From: Gnetum montanum
Lineage: Eukaryota > Streptophyta > Gnetopsida > Gnetales > Gnetaceae
DNA length: 45,521 bases
Reading direction: 5' to 3'
Assembly (NCBI GenBank): GCA_015680685.1
Contig: MNCI01013916.1
Span: forward strand, 444,340 to 489,860
Below are positions 30,851 through 40,492 of this stretch, piece after piece (within the stretch, counting starts at the first letter, position 1; each line of letters begins with the position of its first letter). The position numbers and the translations under genes were made by a program. The notes beneath the pieces are model-generated. The model saw only the letters and a list, made by a program, of their open reading frames with translations. It had not been told where the DNA came from and made no database searches.

Positions 30851-33375
30851 GGTATGTGTTAACATAACCGTATGCGTTAAGCTCTGTTGTTGGATTGAAG
30901 GGAGCTCCTAAGCCTTAATTGTTGGAGGAACGTGTACATACTCAACCACTTGTGGTTGTGAGAGCTTGTTTGGGCTTCTGGTTCTGAAGAAAGGTCTTCT
31001 CTTTGTGCGGTTGTTAGAACCAGCAACGGGTTGAATTTTTATGGCTCTCGTAGCATTATGTTGCTACAGTTGAGTGGGGATTTCCCCTTGCATTGTTGGA
31101 GTGAGTGGTAGTGGAACTACCAATGTAAGAGTGGTGGATGGATTTGGAGGATGGTACGCATGTGGAGTGTCTCCCGTAGGAGAGGGAGTCCTAAAATACT
31201 CCCAAAATTGGTAGTGACATTGTGGAGTTATGTGACCCATAGGGTCACTTGGAGAAACTGGCTGCTGCACGTAATAGCCATACGGGTCTCAACGATGGCA
31301 TCCCCCATGACTGTGGGTATTTCCATTGCTGATGTTACCCGATGGGTTGTGGAGGAGTTCCACTTGGATAGTACGTTAACGGTTGGTGGAATTGTCTTGG
31401 GTTACCTTGGGGATAAGGTAACCTTCGGGGTTCTTGCTGTTTATTAAGTCTTGGGTTGAGTGCATATACCCCAGACTCTTATAGATGTGAGATTATAGGG
31501 CAACATCCCTTGGGATGGTCATATTGGCAGATCTCACATCCATCATCATTTTCTGTATCTGAATCCACAACCTCATATGCCATAGTCACTTTTCCCTTAC
31601 CCTTGTCATGTGCATGGCTTGAATCTCTCCTCTTTTTCTTATCCTTGTCACTACTTCGTTCCTCCTTAGACTCTTCTACAATTTTCAGGACAGTTTCAAT
31701 TTTACTGTATAAGGAGCTCCATATTTCATCTACCTTATCTAACACCTCCATTGTTAGCTTTTGAAGTGGCAAATTTTTTCTGTTCACCAACTCTTCGAGT
31801 GGTGACTCATCCTCTTCATCGCAAAATCTTACTCCCTTCTTTCGGAGGGAAGGATCATGGTTATATTCTTTCGTGCACTCTCTTTTTCATAACTCCCCTT
31901 CTTCTTTGGCTACTTGCTCCAACAGTCTATGCACCTCATGGGACCTAAGTTTAGATAATCTCCCTTGGGCATAAGTCCCAAGGGTTCTCCTAGTTTCATA
32001 CCTTAGCCCATCTACGAGATGGCAAAGTTGATCCCATTGTGCGTAGCCATGGCTCAGGCAATGATGTAGCAATGCATAGTATCAGCCCATCATGGAAGCA
32101 TCCAAGGGTTCATGATTACCTTGTTTCCATCCTTGAATCTATTTATGCAAATTAGACACTCTGGAGTATATTTGGTATTTATCGTTGAACAACTCTAACA
32201 TCATACTCCATCTCCTAATGGTTTTCGGCTCTAAGGACTGGTACCAACTCTTTTGCTTCCTTGATGAGTGTCCTAGGGAACAACTTTAGTTTCTGCCACT
32301 CGTTTTCTATGTTCTGCAAGGTGCAGGCATTGTGGAATGCTTGTAAATGATTTTGCATATCAACATTATATCCCTCCTCAAACCATGGGATATTGTTCAT
32401 GTCTAAGCGCTTGATCCGGCTATCCTTTTGATGCCTTGTAGGTATCCTAATTACCTCCGTGATGTCTAGCATACTCTGGGTTACTAGTAGGGGTTCATCA
32501 TGATCATATCTCTCATAAAGTCTATGATGCCTACATTGTTCCCTACTTTTCCTTCTTTCATGCCTTGATTCCTTGGAGTGCCCTCATCCTTTCTCTCAAC
32601 TCTCTTGTCGAGGGTTCTCATTTCACTCACCTTTATCATCATCATTATGCTCTCTATGGCTGCGTCCTGATGTGGAAGGAGAGGGTGAATGATGGGATGA
32701 AGAGGAAGAAGAAGGAGAACCATCACCATGATGATGTTTCTTACCTTCTCTTCGATGGCTTCGGCCTCGATCGTAATGACGATCTGAGTGCCCATCCTTA
32801 TCATGTGTTTTTGCTCCCTCAGTGAACACTTGGTGTTCATTGGTATCAGAACAAGGGTTATGGATCGTGAAGCATAAGTTTTGATACCCCACCTCCTCAC
32901 CGTTGTTAGGAGAGGAAACATCATTTGATAGTGAACCTGTTATAATGGGTCCGCCATCTCTGATTTTGCTTAGGACGTGCGGGACCCCTTTGCCCTTCCA
33001 CAATGTATGATGGCTTTCCTACCTCAAGTCCCTTAAACATTATGCTTCTATGGGATGGTAATCCCTTGTATCGAAATCTCCTACAACGTATTCAGCGTAT
33101 AATTGTGTCATGCCTATATGTGCCAGAGCACGGAGGAGCATGTTGGGGACTACATGATCTAGAGGTAACACTATGTTACCTTGCAAATCTCACCAATGCA
33201 GCTATTCATCCTAATGGAGGATAAAAGTGAAATTGGATATATACTCATCGGGATGAGTATATACTATCCGATACTATTGAGGAATCGACGATTCTCGGTT
33301 ATGCATGTTAGACTGCTGACTGTTTCTTGTATGATCCCTAGGTGGTAAAGTGATCTTTTTTGAAGAAGAAGACAT
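30851..33375 (-). pseudogene. gag: gag relic, minus-strand Athila-like element
   Basis: The ATG at 33375 starts MSSSSKKITLPP. In order: N-terminal block (YISNFTFILH, TAG, DE...), Ser/His/Arg-rich segment (32623-33003 frame, GKKHHHGDGSPSSSSSSHH), IPTRHQKDSRIKRLDM and IPWFEEGYNVDMQNHLQAFH (32215-32472), core CLSHGYAQWDQLCHLVDGL with TLGTYAQGRLSKL (31887-32072), and a zinc knuckle CEICQYDHPKGCC near 31490-31535 (C-x2-C-x3-H-x4-C, the spacing of Athila/Tat gags). A Pro-rich tail runs to the protease. About two frameshifts and several stops, mostly TAG/TGA at former Gln/Trp codons. Confidence 0.85.
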
Positions 33376-33503
33376 CTTAATTTATTTCGGTGTGCTGATT
33401 AACCATTATGTAATTTTTTTTATTTAATTAACCCTAAGGGTTCGTTTAAGCTCCCAACAATGTGAGTGATTTCCTATGTTCTACTTAGCGCACAAACACT
33501 TAG

Positions 33504-33521
33504 TCCCCGGTAACGGCACCA
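33504..33521 (-). other. tRNA-Asp primer-binding site
   Basis: The minus strand reads TGGTGCCGTTACCGGGGA, 16 of 18 identical to the complement of the plant tRNA-Asp 3' end (TGGCGCCGTTGCCGGGGA), one base after the LTR end CATCA. Confidence 0.88.
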
Positions 33522-33522
33522 A

Positions 33523-34305
33523 TGATGAGTGGCGAGGTACCCCTACACTCAACCATATGAATATGAGTGTTAGACGTGCAATCTGGTCGAACTCCATAGA
33601 CTATGTGCCTACACGCCTTATGGAACACTTAAGGTTAATCGTTCGTTGTCTTTCCAGACTTACTTTTATGGTTAAGTAAGTCTAAGGTATGTGATTTTTA
33701 TAGCTTTTATGTTTTATCTCCTATGCTAATGAGGTGAAGGGTTGAAGAGACTAATTAACTAACTTTAACTAACTAACTAAGCCTTAATTAGCCTAGCATC
33801 AGTATCCATTCCCACTTACCGTTCACACCCTGAACCAATGCAACCTTGGTTACCAAACGCTAGCCGTTATTAGGATCACCAGCATAACGCACGTGCTTGA
33901 AGTGGTCATACTGAATGCACTTAACTACAGGAGAAGGGTCGAGAGAGAATTAATTAACTAATAAAGCATTTAAATGGTAAACAATAAATAACAGTAGATA
34001 AAATCCTATTTAGCCTATTCCATGCACTACAAGGTTTATCCAAGAAGTTCGTCTTTATTTTCGTACACAAACTTGTGTTTAGGTACAATATTTGCTCGAA
34101 TAAAGATCCGTTCACTTTCGAGCTCCTACTGTGGGCACATGGAAATTATTCAATCTCTAGAGAGGTAAAACTACTAGAGTTTCACTACGGTCTAGGCCTA
34201 GAATGAGAAATAAGGGAGAGACACCTCTTATTTATAGACTTGGTGGTGCATCGTGATATTGCGGGGGATGACGTGATATCACGTATGCGATATCGTGTCC
34301 CATCA
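33523..34305 (-). mobile_element. 5' LTR of the minus-strand element (783 bp)
   Basis: Ends TGATG/CATCA. TATA (TATAAATA on minus) at 34229-34236. U3 carries GATATC/GATATT palindromes at about 34253-34300. It has short deletions relative to the 3' LTR, around 33663 and in the palindrome array. Confidence 0.92.
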
Positions 34306-34310
34306 ACCAT
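34306..34310. repeat. Target-site duplication ACCAT (right)
   Basis: Copy of 27323-27327, directly outside the 5' LTR. Confidence 0.92.
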
Positions 34311-35340
34311 GTTTATGACTAGTATTAATCATAAAGCAAGGTTAAGGATTTAGCTCCTTACTATCACTTAATGTTTCCTTATATGTGACTGCACAACACT
34401 AGGTTAATCCAACATCAAAGTTAACTTTAACATGATAAGACTAACAAGGCATTGCACCACTGGGTTGATAGAATCCTCTACACATTGTCTTTATATTAGT
34501 TGTGCTACTAATATTAACTACATGCCTCTAAGTTGATGGACTAGCTTTCAAATTAACTTATCATGACTGACTAGCTAATATTCATAGCCCAATTGTTGCT
34601 TCCTAGCATTTACGCACCTTGAATACATCCATACATATTTGAAACATCTACTAGCTTCCATTGTTAGATGTTTTCATTTTTATCAATCACCACCCACATC
34701 ATATCACTTTGCATAATGTGTCAAAATTCTATCACTACTGTAGGAAGATGATAATGCAAGATGCTAAAAAACATGAAAAGAGAAGGAAGAAATGTAAAAT
34801 AGGATTATTTACCAAAATAACAATAACAAATAAGGGTTAGAATAGTAGAAGAAAAGTAATTAAGAAGGTAGCTCTGAAAAGGGTTGAGCTTTAGAAAGGA
34901 AATAATACAAGAAGGAACATTTTCTCTACCTTAAGAGATTATATTAGATCACAACTTTACTAAGTAAGAATAGGTTTAACTTCAGAAACCTCTAAGAGAT
35001 CTACTATGAATAACCATAAGTAAGAGAGGAAAGGAGGGAGAAAAACAGATATATAATTGATGCCAAGAAAGCTAGGCTTAGCAAGTATTTATATGCACAA
35101 AATATAGTTTGGTTAATTTTATGAATAATAATCTAATTCCAAGATCAAGTCACATGTATTCACAAAAAGATTCAAATTGTTCACTAGTAGCTATCTTCAT
35201 TGGTTTAAGTCAGCAAGAAATACTTGATATATCCCACAATCACTTGAGAACGGGTTCTTGATACTTAAAGATATAATAAAATAATAATTAGAATGAACCT
35301 TAATTAAATATTTAACATGCCATTAGACCATATTCTTACA
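34311..35340 (-). mobile_element. LTR-like sequence on the minus strand, split by the later insertion
   Basis: On the minus strand TGTAAGAATATGG starts at 35340, and a TATA box (CATATAAATACTTGC) lies at 35086-35093 followed by a leader-like stretch. Its continuation past 34306 resumes at 27322. The 3' end and a target duplication were not identified. No coding signal. Confidence 0.45.
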
Positions 35341-35490
35341 TTATTCAAAAAATGTTAGGATTATATAAGAATATAAAATAAATATAAATAATGAATATAA
35401 AATTCTAGCAATGAGTCACTACCATTTGCTAGCATGTCCTTTATAATAAATATCAAGCATCCTAAATATTTTTTTAAAGTAATCTTCTTA
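35341..35490. other. AT-rich spacer
   Basis: ATATAA-rich sequence between the LTR-like block and the chromovirus gag relic. Nothing else is seen. Confidence 0.35.
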
Positions 35491-36440
35491 TTCTATTGGC
35501 TAGTCTCTCCCTTAATCTTATTCTCAAATACTTTATTAGGGGCACTCTCACTAGCTATGACTGGGTTTAATACATGAACAATAATTTAAACATCCATTCC
35601 TGTAGTGTCTTGTCTATATACAAGCATGACATCTAGCTATATGGTTAAAAGGCTTACTACCTCCAAATAACCTAATCTACTTAGCACTTCCATGTTTAGT
35701 CATAGGTTCAGTTTCCCTCTTATCATGATTTAATGCCTTCATGTCCAAACCTATGCTTTGATCTATCTTCAAAGCCTTAGCTTGAGTTGACTCATGCTCA
35801 ATCAATAAGAGACACCAAGAATATCTAAAGAGACTCAATTATTTCATCAAAAAAATGGTTGAATATCTTTTCTTCATCATCTTATAGAAGGGAATCAAAT
35901 TGCACCAACTAGAGAAGCTTCAAATCATACTTAGAAATAGTGAGATCATCTTGCTCTAGGTTGAACAACTCTTTGGTATTTGATCTTTCTAAGATTTTTA
36001 TATACATAACATTCTTTATAGGATGTAACAAAGCCAACCAACTCAACTTTCACTTTCTTCCATTTTTGAATAAATCTAGTTATTTACACTAATAGTTGGT
36101 TACACCCTTAATTTAATAAGCAATTAAATGAGTTTGTTGCATCAAAACATAATACATGAGTTGAAAGGATTTTTATACTTATCATAACCACTTCAAAGCT
36201 ATTATAGGATCTTTAGCATCATCAAATGTAGGTGGTTTTAGTCTCTTAAATGATTCCATGAGTGCTTGCTCATTGGATCTTCTTCCATTAATGGTCTATG
36301 TGTTAAGATGTTCATCATTGGTGTAGGTACACCTCTTTTGATCCCATTGTTCTAACCTACATGTATGTTTTGCAAGTTCTAGACTTGAAGGAGATGTGTT
36401 GACTAGGACCTGGAGGTGATAGGAGACATCATCTAGCCCT
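35491..36440 (-). pseudogene. gag: Chromovirus (Tekay/Del-like) gag relic
   Basis: The minus frame gives SFKRLKPPTFDDAKDPIIAL (about 36180-36260), the gag entry F..L.PP.F.G..DP..A..WL. The core KLSWLALLHPIK, ELFNLEQDDLTISKYDLK matches F..L.QG...V.EY...F. At about 35560-35650 a C-x2-C...H...C followed by C-x-C-x4-H pattern recalls the double zinc knuckle of this clade. Heavily broken. It is cut on the 5' side by the plus-strand LTR near 36443. Confidence 0.65.
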
Positions 36441-36442
36441 TA

Positions 36443-37410
36443 TGTAATATTTAATGTATCTTGGATGTGTGTGTCCTCTTAGTATGTCTTCTTATGTTGA
36501 TTTTGTTGATGATGATTCTTGGGTGTTTTGGGCTTATTTTGATGATTTTAGGGGGTTTCAAGGTCTAAGGGGACTTTTTTGAAGGCATCTAGAGGTTCCA
36601 AGACTTAAAATAAGCATATTTGTGTTTAGCCCTACCAAGTGAGATGCCTTAGCTACATCCAAGATATCTTAGCTACATTCAAGACATCTCATGTAAGAGG
36701 TCTTGGGTAAGATGTCTTAGCCCATAATAAGACATCTTGACACTAGAGGAGATGTCTTGGAAAAATGGTAAATGTCTTTCTCAATAGCTATTTTGACTCA
36801 AAGACATCTTAGAAAGGTCAAATATTACTTGAATGAGCAAGGAAATAATTGAAATTAGTCATTCCAATTTGAGAAAAAACATAAGGAGGTAAGAAATGAT
36901 GGCAAATAATGGAATATCTTAAAGTGAACCTTGGGAAATATTTCCTAGGGGTTTTCTTATATTTTTTTGTATATAATTATGATGTATGTTTCATGTTAGT
37001 ATGTGGAAGAAATCACTAACAAAACCAAGAACAAGAGTAAACTAGAGAGCTCTTGAGAAAAGAGCTTGTGCAACAAGAGAGCTTATGCAAGGAAATTAAG
37101 TAAGAGGCAAGGGAGAGAACTTAAGAGGGGTTGAGGAAATCTCTTATAAGTGTCTTATCTTGAGCTTTGGCTCCATTGTGGATAATTGAGGATTAAGAGT
37201 AGACAAGTGTTTTCTCTAAGATCTTTGGGAGAGTTGTGAGTTAAGCTTGGCTCCTCCTCTTTAGTTTATTTTCTCTGTATTTTGAAAGTTTTTTTAATAT
37301 AAGGGAGATTTTTCTCTATTTCACTAGGTTCTTATTTTCTAAGCTATATTTGCTTGAAAGTTATGGATTGGATTCTATTGGGATCTATCAAGGTGCCAAC
37401 CCTATAGTAG
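36443..37410 (+). mobile_element. 5' LTR of plus-strand chromovirus (boundaries approximate)
   Basis: The 3' boundary is set by the iMet primer site at 37413. The 5' boundary is guessed from TGTAATATTTAATG at the end of the gag relic. U3 has an AGACATCT array (36640-36810). The R-U5 part is rich in GAGAGCTT(A/G)TG and CTCTT repeats (about 37045-37090). No target duplication could be tested because the element is truncated. Confidence 0.6.
36640..36810. promoter_or_regulatory. Array of AGACATCT/AGATGTCT motifs in U3
   Basis: Units near 36640, 36661 (AAGATATCTT), 36681, 36711, 36729, 36750, 36771 and 36801 in both orientations, about 20 bp apart. Interspersed TTAGCTACATYC direct repeats at about 36648 and 36669. 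Confidence 0.6.
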
Positions 37411-37412
37411 AT

Positions 37413-37423
37413 TGGTATTAGAG
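37413..37423 (+). other. Primer-binding site, initiator tRNA-Met type
   Basis: TGGTATTAGAG agrees with TGGTATCAGAG at 10 of 11 positions, the standard iMet site of chromoviruses and copia elements. Protease type downstream favours chromovirus. Confidence 0.8.
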
Positions 37424-37502
37424 TAAAGTTTGAAGGAATCCACACATCTATGTTCGGTCTAGAGGGATTGACATAGGTATTGGATCAAAATTTCTTTTTG
37501 GT

Positions 37503-38617
37503 ATGGATCTTGAGAAAAGACTAATCAAGATCTTGGACAAGATATTCAAGAGCTAAAAGACTCCTTTAAGACTTTTGTAGCTGAAATGTAAGAAGTTCTT
37601 TCCAAGGTAAGATCCATCAAACACCAAGGTTTTGAAGAAGCTTCAAGAAGAAGTGAACAAGAGATTGAAGATGAAATTCCTTTTGTAATCTTGCAAGGAT
37701 TAAGAGGAAGATATGATCAAAGAAATCCAAGGAGAGAAGGGACTAGAACTCAAAGGTATAAGACAAGTTTTCCTTTTCATAATAATAAAGAAAGTGATGA
37801 TGAAGTATTTGTAAAGATGTTAAGAAGTGCTTTAAGAGTTTCTCATGTGGATATTACCATATTTAGAGGTATTGAAGGTACAAATTTCTTTCTTTCTTGG
37901 CTTAGAATGATGAATAAGTAATTTCTTGTTGAGCAACTTTCTAGTGAGATAATGATTGATGTTGTTGAGAGAAAACTTGAAGGATTGGCAACTAAATGGT
38001 AGGACAAGGAATGTCTCAAATATCTTTAAGAGCATAGAATACCTGTTGAGAGTTGGTAATTCATGGAGTTCATGCTAAATAAAAAGTTTGAGAAGACATC
38101 CTTCCATCATAAAGCCATCAAAAAGCTAAAATTTCTTAGACAAGGAGATAAAGAGGCAAGATATTTTTATGTTGAATTTTGTAAAGCTATTGAAATGATT
38201 GATGTTCATTAAACTAAGTATAAGAAAGCTTCTAAATTGATTAAATGATTAAGGATGCAATATCAGTAAGAACTAGCATTCTATGAGCTTCATATTCTTA
38301 ATGAAGCCAATGATCATACTCTCAAGGATGAAATGATAATTACAAAATTTGGCCTAAATAAGGAAAAATATCATAAGATAAAGAATGAGAAAGACACAGC
38401 TCACAAGTTAGGAAAATCACCTAAGGAGGATGGTGAAGCTGAGTCAAAGAAGAAGGAAAGGGAGTCTACTTCTCCTAGAAGGAGAAGATGAAGGGAGTGA
38501 TCTCCAAGAGGTAAAGAACATGGTAAAGATATATGTTATAATTGTGGTGAATCATGTCATAAACAATGAGAATGCATAAAACCTAAGAAGAATACCTTCA
38601 AGGATAATGAAATTTAA
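37503..38617 (+). pseudogene. gag: gag relic of plus-strand chromovirus
   Basis: The ATG at 37503 opens MDLEKRL. An Arg-rich linker follows (37691-37921 frame: LRGRYDQRNPRREGTRTQRY), then VDITIFRGIEGTNFFLSWLR, the P.F.G..D...FL.W entry, and WYFVEF-like core. Near 38535-38580, CYNCGESCHKQ.EC is a CCHC knuckle (C-x2-C-x4-H-x4-C), with one stop in place of the residue before Glu. KKNTFKDNE closes the frame at TAA 38617. About ten stops; few frameshifts. Confidence 0.78.
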
Positions 38618-39250
38618 ACTATGAAAGAGGATGAACTTGAATATTCAAAGAAGGTATGTGAGCATGAGCCTTTGCACATTGTTGAACAAAGTAAATTGAA
38701 TAGTTGTACTTTTTTTGGACATGTTAGTGCCCATGAGGATGTTATAAGGAAGTGTTTATTTAGAACCCATTGTGATGTCAAGGATTATTCATTCAATATG
38801 TGCATTAATGGTGGAGCATAAGAAAAAGTGATTTCTCCCAAGATGGTAAAGTTATTATGGTTAGCTACAATCCCTCATCCCAATCCATACAAAGTGCATT
38901 GGTTAATGAAGAAGCATTATAAGCAAGTTAAGGAATACTGCCTTATTGATTATTAGATTGAAAGTTTTCATGATTAGATTCATTGTGATGTATTGACTAT
39001 TGATTGTTTAGATCTCATATTTGGTAGATCTTGGGATTATGATAATAAGGTTATCTTTGATGGTGAAAATAGTATTTGGACTATAAGACAAGGTAATCAT
39101 ACGTTTAGGTTGTTATTCACTATTATTGATAGTGATATTGGTAATTTGAGTTCTTTATTGATACTTCCTAGTTGTAAGGAGATTGTAAGGGTGAATGTTA
39201 TTTGTGATAATGAAATTTTATTTGATGCCAAAAGAATGAATTGGACATGA
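38618..39250 (+). pseudogene. Aspartic protease relic of plus-strand chromovirus
   Basis: After a linker (38621-38821 frame), ISPKMVKLLWLATIPHPNPY (about 38830-38890) matches the VS..LV..L.L.T..HP.PY of Ty3 proteases. CLIDY...FHD.IHCDVLTIDCLDLIFGRSWDYD (about 38940-39040) matches C.V.....Y.D...CDVV.M.ACHLLLGRPW. The D(S/T)G site is altered to NGGA near 38808. From 38993 to 39250 the frame is open. RT does not follow. Confidence 0.75.
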
Positions 39251-39676
39251 ATGTTATTACTGATTTCATGGAGTCTCATGTGAATGAAAAAATGTTTGTT
39301 TGCACTACTATTTAGTCTTGGGTGTTGATGGTAGTAGTATATAGGCTTATTCTTTTAGGCACTTGTGTAAGTGCTAGATTGAAATTTGGATTGACAAGGA
39401 GATCCTAGAAGAATAAGGAAGATCAATTGCCAGTAAGTGGGTACACATCATTACTATTTAGGCATAGGACAAGGAGGCCTACTCCATGGATTGGTACTAA
39501 CGATTTATTTTCTAGATTCTTGGATCACTTGTCTACATGTTTGAGTCATCATGGAAATGCAAGGGAAGCATTGCAAGGAAATAGTCAAGTAAAAGAAGCA
39601 TGATGGGGCATGAAGACAAGCCCTCATGAGAAAACAAAGTTCAAATTAAAAACCTTTAATGATACTCATTCTCATG
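39251..39676 (+). other. Residual internal sequence of the truncated chromovirus
   Basis: A partly open frame (about 39380-39660, PTPWIGTNDLFSRFLDHL) with no recognised domain. It is interrupted at 39677 by the LTR of the next element; the rest, if present, lies beyond the window. Confidence 0.4.
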
Positions 39677-40361
39677 TGATGGGACGTGATATTGCATGGG
39701 CCACGATATCGTGTCCGCTGTGATATTGCATCCCTCGCGATATCGCGTACGCGATATCGTAGTGCGCCGCAATGTCTATAAATAAGAGGCAGCTCTCCCT
39801 TGTTCCATAGATATATATTAGATTGTAGCGAAGCTCTGGCAGTTTGATCCCTCTAGAGATAGGTTATTTTCCAGTGTTTGCCCACAGTGTGGTGAATGTA
39901 ATTGTACGGCATCCTTTATTCAAGTGTGACATACTTGGACACGCATATGACCGACAATAAAGATTGAGATTACTTCATCATTGCAGCATTCACTTTGTTC
40001 ATTTATTTATTTAATTGATATTTACTACTTTCCTAATTAGTCTCTCTCACCCTTATCTCCTAGAACCGCGGAATGAGTATGACTTGATTACGAGCATTTA
40101 AGTGTGACTACTTGGTAACTCAGTGGCGTACCTAGGATCTGTGCTTGGTAATCCTAGTGGTAGTCATGCATGAAGTCCAAGATGTGTACCAGACTAAACC
40201 ATACGTGACAAATATAATACTAGTCCAGGTGGGAAGATAGCGAACTGCAACCTAAGGATAATTGTCTAGGTGCCACAACTAGTCCGTCTGTGGAGTTTGA
40301 CCAGATCACGAGAATGCTCGTATTCGTATGGTTGAGTGTAGGGGTACCTCACCACTCATCA
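39677..40361 (+). mobile_element. 5' LTR (685 bp)
   Basis: TGATGGGA...CTCATCA. Five GATAT(C/T)-core units (about 39683-39764), TATAAATA at 39777-39784, then CTCTGGCAGTTT...CTCTAGAGATAG, a segment also in the minus-strand LTRs. The first 415 bp align throughout with 45107-45521. Confidence 0.92.
39683..39764 (+). promoter_or_regulatory. GATATCG palindrome array, 5' LTR
   Basis: CGTGATATTGCA, CACGATATCGTG, TGTGATATTGCA, CGCGATATCGCG and CGCGATATCGTA are spaced 15-25 bp apart, ending just upstream of the TATA box. Variants differ mostly by CpG to TpG/CpA. Confidence 0.75.
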
Positions 40362-40362
40362 T

Positions 40363-40380
40363 TGACACCATTTCTGGGGA
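40363..40380 (+). other. Primer-binding site, tRNA-Asp type (decayed)
   Basis: TGACACCATTTCTGGGGA, 13 of 18 identical to TGGCGCCGTTGCCGGGGA, one base after the LTR end. Confidence 0.7.
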
Positions 40381-40492
40381 TGGTGCTAGTTATCTAGATT
40401 AGTTATATCATACAAGGTCACTGTATAGAACTTAACGATATATCTCTTAGAAAGAATTAATTATAAAAAGTCACATAAATTCACACACAAAA

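Larger units (their letters stand above)
27328..34305 (-). mobile_element. Complete Athila-like LTR element lacking RT and integrase (6978 bp)
   Basis: Two LTRs (27328-28142 and 33523-34305) in the same orientation, 5-bp inverted ends TGATG/CATCA, target duplication ACCAT, tRNA-Asp-type primer site at 33504-33521 and a polypurine tract at 28143-28150. The internal region (about 5.4 kb) holds a gag and protease relic at 30287-33375. The 2.1 kb between protease and 3' LTR has no RT, RNase H or integrase. The element therefore looks non-autonomous, mobilised by an RT-bearing relative such as the one at 394-4850. A hand comparison of the LTRs gives about 9% substitutions, mostly transitions. Confidence 0.92.

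Noticed and set aside
25805-36440. Joining the integrase relic (25805-26566) and the gag relic (35491-36440), both minus strand, into one chromovirus
   Set aside because: Orientation and order fit, but an LTR-like block with its own TATA (34311-35340) lies between them and no protease or RT remains, so a single element cannot be shown.
36640-36810. Evenly spaced palindromic repeats considered as a CRISPR-like array
   Set aside because: Units are 8-10 bp and diverged, spacers are not unique 25-40-mers, and the setting is a eukaryotic LTR upstream of a primer site.
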